64,000 nt of DNA from assembly GCA_022495995.1 (NCBI GenBank), contig JAFEMH010007010.1, positions 1 through 64,000 on the forward strand, read 5' to 3'. Shown one piece after another: positions 56,305 through 64,000 of this stretch. The notes under the pieces were generated by a model. That model did no database searches, was not told the DNA's origin, and saw nothing but the letters and a program-made list of their open reading frames with translations. The translations under genes were made by a program, and so were the position numbers. Every line of letters starts with the position of its first letter. Positions within the stretch are counted from its first letter, which is position 1. Source of the DNA: Adenophora triphylla var. japonica (lineage: Eukaryota > Streptophyta > Magnoliopsida > Asterales > Campanulaceae).

Positions 56305-57090
56305 ATGAATCCCGAAGCACTCAAGAAGGAAATTGAGGATCAAAGGACTCGATATGAAAAAATGCTACAAGCCAAAGCCGATGAAATGATGCGCAATTAG
56401 AACTTGAAAGGAGAATCCAAGCCGGAGAAATGAAAGCCATGGTTGATGAACTCCAAGCCATGAAACTAAAGATGGCTCAATTGGTACATGACTCTTCCAC
56501 TCTCCGCAAGGCTTGATTGGCCACTCGCCAGTCGTACCTTTCAAGAACAATTTGAGGACAACACTACCTACCGCACTACTAGGAGAGACCTTGAGCAAAC
56601 TAAACAACAACAAAATGAGTCATTCACCGATTTTGTTAAAATATGGAGGACCAAACTGACTGAAATCGTTGATAGGCCAAGCCTAGACGAACAAATTCAT
56701 ATCCTACTTCAATGCCTTCGCGAAGAGTACCAAGAGAAGCTTGTCGGCAATTACTTCCCTAGTTTCCTCGAGCTCCATAAATCGGGCATTAGAATTGATG
56801 AATTGATCCGTCTTAGAAAGAATTCAGAAAAGGAGAATTGTCTAACAAAGGGGAGCACCGGTCGTACCTATCATGATTTTGATGGGACTACTCTTAAGGA
56901 AATGTTCGATGATCTAGTAGGCCAAGGAAAATTGAAGCCAATGGAAAACTATCATCCTAAGAAAATGAGGGAAGATTGGGACCACGACAAATTTTGCGAT
57001 TACCGTCAGTTTAGTGGTCATGACACCAACAATTGCTATAATTTGAGGGATGCCATCCAAGACTTGTATGAAGCCGGCAAGATCAACTGA
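56305..57090 (+). pseudogene. Tat gag with internal deletion
   Basis: The ATG at 56,305 opens a charged coiled coil (MNPEALKKEIEDQRTRYEK), broken by a TAG/frame change at 56,398. At about 56,490-56,530 the frame changes and the normal capsid N-terminal part is missing. From there 56,530-57,090 is open: FQEQFEDNTTYRTTRRDLEQ, the gag core, and a zinc-knuckle-like FCDYRQFSGHDTNNC (56,993-57,037), typical of Tat elements. It would not give a full gag. The knuckle keeps C, H and C but has Tyr-Arg-Gln where a second Cys might be expected, as in other Tat members. Confidence 0.8.
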
Positions 57091-57551
57091 AGCGTCACCA
57101 CCTTGGGGCTCCGATTGTCCTCTCCCTTTTTTCCTTTGAAAAAAAAATAAAAATAATAGATTAGGACAACTTCCTAGTATATTCTCGAAGAGTCGTTCTG
57201 TCATTCTAGTCCATCTCTATCCTCTCTAGTTTGTGTCAAGTGAACTATCGAGTCTGTTTCGAGTTTCATTATCAATAAAAGTTATCCCTTTATCCTAAAC
57301 ACTTTCCCAAGAGTTGTTTTTCTTTATGAGTATCATTTGATCCAGGATGAATAGTGAACCTTCCTTCCTTAAATCATCACGAAAAATAGAAACTTCTAAA
57401 CAAGTTTGAAATGAAAACTATCCTTAGAAGGCTTAAGGCTAAACATTACTCCTGTTGAAAGTCGAAGGTCAACACGCGAAGGAAGCCAAAAGGCGATGCT
57501 ATCAACATTCATCCCAAGAAGAGTGGGGCTACTCAATTCAAGGCTTTGAGA

Positions 57552-57552
<1 letters not shown>

Positions 57553-57624
<72 letters not shown>
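57553..57624. repeat. (AT)n microsatellite
   Basis: About 72 bases of uninterrupted TA, in a place flanked by the inverted words CTTTGAGAGT and ACTCTCAAGT. Confidence 0.95.
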
Positions 57625-57628
<4 letters not shown>

Positions 57629-58254
57629 CTCAAGTCTTCATCGCCCCACAACAAAGATGAAATTTCAACAAAGGAAAGAAGGACTCTCCCACAAAAAAGG
57701 AGAGTCAAGTGATACCAACGAAGAAAAGAGGATTCCTCAACATCCTCTTATAATGAAGTCCGAATGGCAACACAAATGAAGAAGACTTTCAACATCAATC
57801 CATAAAGAGAAATGTTTAGCCTTAAGTCGTACTAATGATTGGCTTTCTTTTCAAACTCGTTAAGAAATTTCTAGATGATACATAGGAAGAACAACTCTTC
57901 CAGACCTTTGAGCCATGTAGCGTCCTTTGTTGAGTCTAGGGGCTTCCTATTAGCCATTCTCATGCACACTCTTGAAATCCAAGCATCAAAATTGGGGCTT
58001 CCTAACCTTTCCTCCCCCAGTCAATTCCTACTTAAACTCTCAAGAGTAATCAAATATGCATTAGGAGCTTTTCCCTTTTTTCCTTCTCACTCTCATCATT
58101 AGAGAATATATTCCCCCAAAAAAGATTTAATGCTTGGATCACCTTCCAAAAAATAGAGTCCGTCTCTCCTCAACTAAACTTGAAATCTCATCTTTCTCCT
58201 TAATGAGATTCTTCCAACTGAGTCCCCTTCGAGTAAACATACTTTTCAAAAAAA

Positions 58255-58380
58255 GTGGCTCGCTAGGTTGAAAACTCGTAAAGAGCGGCCTAGGCAAAAG
58301 TTAGAGCACAAAAACAGAAAACGCAAAAGAGATGCCCGCTAGATTGAAAACCCGAATGGGCGGTCTAGGCAAAAACCAGG
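58255..58380 (+). repeat. Duplicated leader-like motif in gag-only Tat element
   Basis: CGCTAGGTTGAAAACTCGTA, then GCGGCCTAGGCAAAA, and again CGCTAGATTGAAAACCCGAA, then GCGGTCTAGGCAAAA 75 bases later. A similar phrase is common in Tat/Ogre non-coding regions. Confidence 0.6.
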
Positions 58381-59029
58381 GTGAGTCACTAAAGAAGAAA
58401 AAAAAATTAAAAGGAAAAAGGAAGGGAATCCTTTAAACTTCTTCAATTTACACAGCCTCACAAGCCTGTTCACGAAGTCATCTACAACATACAAGAAGTC
58501 TCGGGGCTTAGTGCCAAGAAAAGCCTTGGAAAATGCGTGCTTTGGATTAGGCAGCATAAGTTCTACATAGCAAAAGCCATTGGAGTGGTTTGGACCTTGT
58601 TCAGTCAATGATCATCACATGAAAAAGCTTAAGGGCTTGGCGATAGAAAAGTCCTACGACAACAAAAAATTCTTGAAGTATCCTGAACCTTAGCGTTGAA
58701 CTTGGGTTATCTCAACGGGATCCTATTAGACGATTATCTTATTCGATTTTTAGATGGACCTCACGAGTTGGTCTTTTGAACCAAAATCTTAATCACACAA
58801 GCGATTTTCAATTCTCACATAATAGAACTCATTCTCCCCGTTGATTCTTGGAGTCGAGTGCACATTGATCGTCTCGAACAAACAAATGCTTAAGTGAATA
58901 TATGTTGTTATGCAAATGCTTTCACTAAATCCTCTTGCAGGAATTAAAGTGCATAAAAGCACGTCAAGTGCCTACTTTCAGATCAAACATGTTGAGTGTT
59001 TGGATTTTACTTACCATCTATCAATGCAT

Positions 59030-59460
59030 CCAATTACGTGCATCTACAGGTAGTATGTCGAGTACTCACCTCAACAAAAAAAAGGCCGGTCTTGAATCAC
59101 CAAGATCGTCACCAACAAAAAAGCCCGGTCCTGAATCGTCAGGATCGTCACCTCAACAAAAGCTCAGTCCTGAATCGCCAGGATCGTCACCAATGAGGTG
59201 TGTCAAGCATCTACAAGTAGTATGTCGAGTACTCACCAACAAAAAAAGCTCGATCTTGAATCACCAGGATCGTCACCTCAACAAAAGCTCGGTCCCGATT
59301 CGCCAGGATCATCACCAATTAGGTGTGTCAAGCATCTAGGGTCAGTATGTCAAATACTTACCTAAAAAAAGCCTGGTCTTGAATCGCTAGGATCGTCACC
59401 TCAACAAAAACTCGATCCCGAATCGCCAGGATCATCACCTCATTTCAGTCTCAAAAGATA
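59030..59460. repeat. Two-level tandem repeat before the 3' LTR
   Basis: The basic unit of about 40 bases contains CTGAATCGCCAGGATCGTCA and recurs about nine times. It is grouped by ATCTACAAGTAGTATGTCGA-type blocks at 59,040, 59,208 and 59,333 into higher-order units. Confidence 0.9.
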
Positions 59461-59826
59461 AATCGTTCGAATGCAAAGGACCGAACAGGTAAACCTTTGT
59501 TTTCTAACATCTTTCCCCGCAGGTTCGGAGCCCAAACAGGCGAACCTTCAAGACAGACATGTATATTCAGAATTGGGTCATGATTTGATTTCTCAGTAGG
59601 AATTTGCCTTTTTCAAAAATAAAATCTCCTCGATTTTCAAAAAAAAAAATGATTTTCAAAACACCTAAAGCAGCCTTTTCGTGTTTTGGAGTCGAACTAC
59701 ATTTTGGTCTGATTCTCCAATAGAGATACGTAGGCAGCCTTGCGACACGACCATCCCAGCTTTCAAAATGATGTCTTTTCTATCGACGACATGACTTCTT
59801 CCATAATTCTTGTCGCCGAGGGGCTC

Positions 59827-60759
59827 TTTAGACACCCCATTCTGAACCAATAATTACATGACTACTCTTTGTCTCTCTTTTGTGTTTTGATGAAAGCATA
59901 TCAGTTTTGTCAAGTTTCGTTAAGTTTCTAACTAACCTCGTTAGTTTTGGACCTAACTGACTAACGGAATAACTAAAGAGGACAAAATGGTCATCAGACT
60001 AGTTGTCCGTTTCAAACTCTCTTCTTGATAAATCTTATCAATCCGGTTCTCCAATGAGATTTGAGTTCTAGAAACTTTCAAGGGTGGTTTCCCTCTCCAC
60101 CTTTACCTCTCCAACCTCCTATAAATACCTGGTGACTTTCAGTATTTCAGAGGTCCCCGATCCCCGATCAAAAACACAATACACACACATTTTGTTGGTT
60201 TCTCTCCCTAAAAGATTCTTACAAAATCACCCTAAATCACCTAAAGTTTGTTTATCAACCTTGTTGATCAACAAACATCGAAGCCCGAATCAAGGATTGA
60301 GGCGAAGCTCTGTCCGCATCAAGATTCGAATCTAGGATTGAGTCGAAACTCTGTCCGAATCTCTTCTCAAAAGGTAATCATCCTTTAAACTTCTGTTTCT
60401 CTTCTCAATCCCTCTATTGATTTTATAGTAGTGTAATCCTATCAAAAGGATTAGCCTAGAGTCCCTTCAATTCATGAAGGCGATCTCGAAGCATACTATT
60501 CGACATTTCTAATTAATAAATTAATTAGGGTTTATTTATTTCTTCTTATTGTTCTTTAGATTGATTAGATTAATAACACCCAATTAGCAAGACCAATCTT
60601 CGGATTGGGTGGAATGGATGCTCCTTGACCTACCAATTCCATAAATTAACCCCCGAACCCTTGAATCTCTTGAAAATATCAAAAAGGTTTTTCTTATTGT
60701 TTTTCATCAATAAATAATAAGTGGCGACTCCTAGATGTTAAAAATTCACCATCGCTACA
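59827..60759 (+). repeat. 3' LTR of gag-only Tat element
   Basis: Starts TTTAGACACCCC (first G changed to T), TATA at about 60,119, ends CATCGCTACA. It lacks the palindrome pair seen in the 5' LTR through a short deletion near 60,005. Confidence 0.9.
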
Positions 60760-60973
60760 CCTAGGTCTTGAAAAACAAGTCAAAAACTTCCCAAAATAAC
60801 CCTAGTCTGTATAGTAACCTAATCAATCAATAAAACAATAAAATAAAACCCTAATCTACTTCTAATAATAAAAATATTACCTATTTAAAATAAATTCCAA
60901 AAATAATAAAATAATAACAAATAAAAATAGTTAAAATCAAATCCTAACTTTTCATAATAATTTTCCTTCATCA

Positions 60974-61274
60974 TTCTCCCCTGCTTGAAGAAAATTCGTC
61001 CTCGAATTTTAAGTTTTACTTGAATCGAAGCACCTGGAACTATTTGAGAGATTTTAAATTTAGAACCACTCGCCATAATATCCATCCAGTCTGTCCATCC
61101 ATTCATTAGAAAGTTCTCAATAATCATTTTTTTGAAGAACCAAGAATCTGAAACATTAGAACTATCAACATTGAAAGGATCTTCGTATGGATGACCCGTC
61201 TTAAACTTCCACATCAATTCTTCATGTGAAGATTCAACGCCAACCATTGTTACTCCAATATGATGAGATGTCAT
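60974..61274 (-). pseudogene. End of gypsy pol with polypurine tract
   Basis: Minus strand encodes RGRIFFKQGRM and, in another frame, KFEDEFSSSRGE followed by TGA; both resemble the usual last residues of plant gypsy pol proteins. The purine tract GCAGGGGAGAA abuts the LTR. The rest of the open minus frame up to 61,274 (129 codons in all with the part inside the LTR) is not recognised. Upstream pol domains are absent. Confidence 0.5.
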
Positions 61275-61329
61275 TATTTGACATATTTCACAATGACACT
61301 CATCAAATATAGGAGGTTTTGACCAATCG

Positions 61330-62769
61330 ACAAGAACTTCTGGACTTGAAGATTCAAAAAAAATCCCGGAGACTGTGAGTACGCCAATCCAATTCGCAAC
61401 CCTTTATAAGTGCCTTTTAATGTAATAAAATTGCACTAGGGGCGTTTTGGTAAATTCTCGATCCATTCCAAGACTTCCGGAAACTTTTTATAAGTTTTTG
61501 CGAAGGAATTACTTTTAAGTCATTTCTCCCTGCAAAAGGACCTATAAGGTATTAATCAGTTTGGACTTGTTGGGAATTATCTTGGAATGTTTCAGAATCA
61601 GTTGTTGACGCCAAAAAATGGTTAGTGGCATGTTGTGTCACGCGACACAATGAGCCACGGAAAACAGAAGCAAAATGTCGTGTGACACAAGTGGCCCTCA
61701 CCAGCAGCCTATAAATTGGACCCTCCCCCTCTCATTTCTAGATCCCTTTTCCACCTCTCTACTGTTACCCTGCCAAAATACGCCCAGAAATTTCTCTCTC
61801 TCCTTCTTCCATACAAACCTACACCAATTCCTTCCAATTCTCTCATCCCTCATACACAATTCATCCATCCATTCAACCCAAAACACACATCACCACCTAG
61901 ATCCCCCATCCTTCATCCTTCCAAGTTCAATTCGGTCCAGAAGCTGATTTAGAAGGATTCTATACCTAACTTGGTATAGAATTTGTGGATCTATAAGGGT
62001 AATGAATCCCTTTCCCTCATATCTCTCTCATCTATTTGCTACTTGCGTAATTCATTGTTGTTTTTGTTCATTGACTTGGTAATCAAGCTCCATCTGCTCT
62101 GATTATCAAGTCACAATCGCCATCTCTCTGTTTAATTCAAGTTGTTTAGTATAATTTCATTGTTCATGGTGTGATCTTATTGTAGTTGTGACTTGTTTGC
62201 CAAGGGTGTGTGGATCTCTCCATATCCACACCCCCTTGGTCAATTCATTGTGGATTCGTGGTTCTCTGAGATAATTTGGTGTTGTGATTGGATCTGAATC
62301 GATCTCTGTTCATTCTATATCTCAAATTGTAAGGTTCCTGCAGATAGGTAACCTGTGTCACGCGACACAACTGGACATGTGGAGTCCTGTGTCACGCGAC
62401 ACAAGTAGCCCTTTGCAGGAATCCTTGTTTCAGTTGTAATCTGTTCCTGAGATCTGTAATTGAGATGTGCCCCCCATGATAAATGGTTCACAAGATGTAA
62501 TTTCTCCAGTTGAGCAATAAAATAAAGCATTAAAGTGTATTTCATTGCATATTTTGGCACACACAAATTGCACACGCGTTTGAATGTTTTGAATGTTGAA
62601 CATAGAAAGACTCGTTTACGAACGAGGCATGTTGGGTGAACTCTCGATTCTTCCCAACACGTAACCTGACCCCCGAACCCAAATTCTCTTTTCAAAAGGT
62701 TTTCAATGTTTCCTTTAAAACGGCGTGGCGACTCTCAAAATTTATTATTTTTCGGCGAGCGTACATTCA
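61330..62769 (+). repeat. LTR of a third Tat-like element (left edge uncertain)
   Basis: The right edge is fixed by a primer site at 62,771. The left edge lies somewhere between 61,330 and 61,605. TATA box CTATAAATT at 61,709, followed by a C/T-rich leader whose short Pro/Ser frames are not taken as genes. Carries palindromes at 61,633, 61,676, 62,354 and 62,388. Confidence 0.65.
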
Positions 62770-62770
62770 T

Positions 62771-62788
62771 TGGCGACTCTGATGGGGA
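62771..62788 (+). other. Primer-binding site of third Tat-like element
   Basis: TGGCGACTCTGATGGGGA, one base after the LTR end TACATTCA. Confidence 0.75.
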
Positions 62789-64000
62789 CATTTGAAACTT
62801 GTTTTTCAAAAAAGTGGGTCAAACGTTCGTGCTTGTTCAACATTCATTTCATTCATTTGTGTGTGCATTGTTGGTGACATTATATGTGTGTAAATGCATT
62901 TATTGCTTTGCTTTATTCATTTTCTTCCTTGTGACCCATTTTGGTGTGCTGATGCTTGGGGCTGAACTATTGCATTGAGCTTGGAGGCTGGGGCTGGTTA
63001 TACTCTTATTCAGATTCTGGAAATGGCTTCTTCTGTCACGCGACAGAACCTGCCATAGTTGTCCTGTGTCACGCGACAGAAGTTGCCATTCTGCAGGATT
63101 TAATTTCCTTGATACAGGTTGTGATTGTGGGCAATTCCCATGATCAAATTAGTGATCATTTGATTATTGTATCTCTGTGGGGTGTGTGTGTGTGTGTTGA
63201 TTTTCCTTTATCACCCCTTTTCCAAATAAAAAAATAAAAAATAATCATTTTCGCAAAATAAAGGAACATAGTCATCCTCACACTACGTCACAATAGATCT
63301 AGAATCCATTTGGTGCGATTGATGGCATCGCGGACGGTGATGTACGTCGCCTACGCTTGAGCGCCTGAAATCAATCCTATCCCCCTAGCGCATCATAGGT
63401 GGAGCCACACTTTTAAAGCTTACCCAACGGTTGGTTTTTGACACAACATTTTCAAAAATATACTAAAATGAATTGCTTTAAAATTAGTCATAGGCTTTCA
63501 TACCTATCCCAAAACCTAGCATGTGTGGGCATGTTGCCAACGCAACATGGTTTCACGTAAGGACATGTCGCTCTCACGACATGTTCTAACGAGAGATCAT
63601 GTCGCTTTGTCAACGTGCATCGACGAGAGGTCATGCCGGATTTTTCCTTGAATTTCTTTGGGAATACCCGTTATGCTGCCCAAATTTCTCCAGAAATTGG
63701 GATTGCTCGTCCGTACCATAAATGCTTCGGTTTTATCTAGGTATTATTGCCTATTATTATTTTTTTAATCAATACATTTGGTGTATTTTTGGATGGTGTG
63801 TCCCTAGGTTTTCCCGAGGTCTAGATTGCGTGAATAAAGGTTTCCCCTTTTCCAACCGTTCCTAGGATTTAAAAGATACCGATTTCTACTTGAACATTAA
63901 TAAAGATGCTTGCACGAGTCCATCTCATTTCCCATTCTTCCCTCTCCCATACCTCCTCAAGGTTTCCTCCTCTACCACCTTATCAATTCCCATCCACCTC
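62789..64000 (+). other. Leader of third Tat-like element, running off the window
   Basis: No gag frame begins before the window end. Inverted repeats occur at 63,031, 63,065, 63,530 and 63,563. A TG microsatellite is at about 63,180-63,200. Confidence 0.55.

Larger units (their letters stand above)
53833..60759 (+). mobile_element. Gag-only Tat-type LTR retrotransposon (6,927 bp)
   Basis: TSD CCTAG at 53,828-53,832 and 60,760-60,764. LTRs 53,833-54,778 and 59,827-60,759, primer site, gag, a 2.7-kb non-coding stretch with tandem repeats, and a purine tract. No protease, RT or integrase, so it depends on autonomous Tat relatives (a LARD-like derivative). Confidence 0.9.
47980..60973. repeat. 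Tandem segmental duplication, right copy (expanded by insertions)
   Basis: Collinear with 44,306-47,979 once three insertions are removed: the mariner-like element 48,762-51,921, a MITE 51,930-52,211 and the gag-only Tat element 53,833-60,759 with its TSD. It ends at the same LTR terminus, here followed by a gypsy pol end. Confidence 0.85.
53519..60973 (-). repeat. LTR of minus-strand gypsy-like element (right duplicate), split by Tat insertion
   Basis: LTR parts 53,519-53,827 and 60,760-60,973. Unlike a normal LTR it has a primer site on one side (53,506) and a polypurine tract plus pol end on the other (60,974), so it lies between two internal regions. Confidence 0.7.

Noticed and set aside
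61675..61952. Two overlapping plus-strand frames of 90 and 78 codons after the TATA box
   Set aside because: C/T-rich leader of the LTR gives long frames by composition; no homology is visible and the LTR continues through them.

Overview
The window is plant nuclear DNA, most likely from a eudicot with a repeat-rich genome. The evidence is the plant LTR-retrotransposon families, the TA-flanked mariner/Stowaway elements with CTCCCTCCGTCCC ends, plant-type cytosolic sulfotransferases, GT-AG introns and low gene density. The species cannot be named from sequence alone. No host gene here is clearly intact. Nearly everything is mobile DNA in nested layers, plus a small cluster of broken sulfotransferase genes.

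Layout. (1) 1-15,078: a long Ty1/copia element of SIRE type, cut by the left window edge, with gag, pol, an antisense reading frame and an envelope-like extra ORF. Its 3' LTR is split by a young 1,867-bp non-autonomous LTR element (12,596-14,462, TSD TACAC). (2) 15,079-16,650: old gypsy-like LTR material. (3) 16,785-28,503: a sulfotransferase cluster with three main copies, one 5' fragment and two short 3' relics, each main copy disabled by a different lesion. MITEs, a CACTA end inside a degenerate Tat-type LTR, a 160-bp tandem repeat and a possible MULE lie between them. (4) 30,366-31,921: a long-TIR element carrying a mitoferrin-like gene fragment. (5) 32,130-44,104: a complete Ty3/gypsy Tat element (TSD CCAAA). 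Gag-pol is on the minus strand and a spliced extra gene runs convergently on the plus strand. (6) 44,306-60,973: a tandem duplication of about 3.7 kb. The right copy is swollen by a 3.16-kb mariner-like element (48,762-51,921), a MITE and a 6.9-kb gag-only Tat derivative (53,833-60,759, TSD CCTAG). (7) 60,974-64,000: the end of a gypsy pol on the minus strand, then the LTR, primer site and leader of another Tat-like element that runs off the window.

How the parts relate. The duplication supplies empty sites for dating the insertions inside it. The same TA-dinucleotide tract was hit in each copy by TA-targeting elements. Several Tat-like LTRs and leaders carry pairs of short palindromes centred on CGCG. 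In the copia element the two LTR copies differ mostly where one has CTG or CAG and the other has CG. A conserved primer site and a reading frame suggest that CTG/CAG is the original state, so some frame breaks in the copia element may come from the assembly rather than from mutation.
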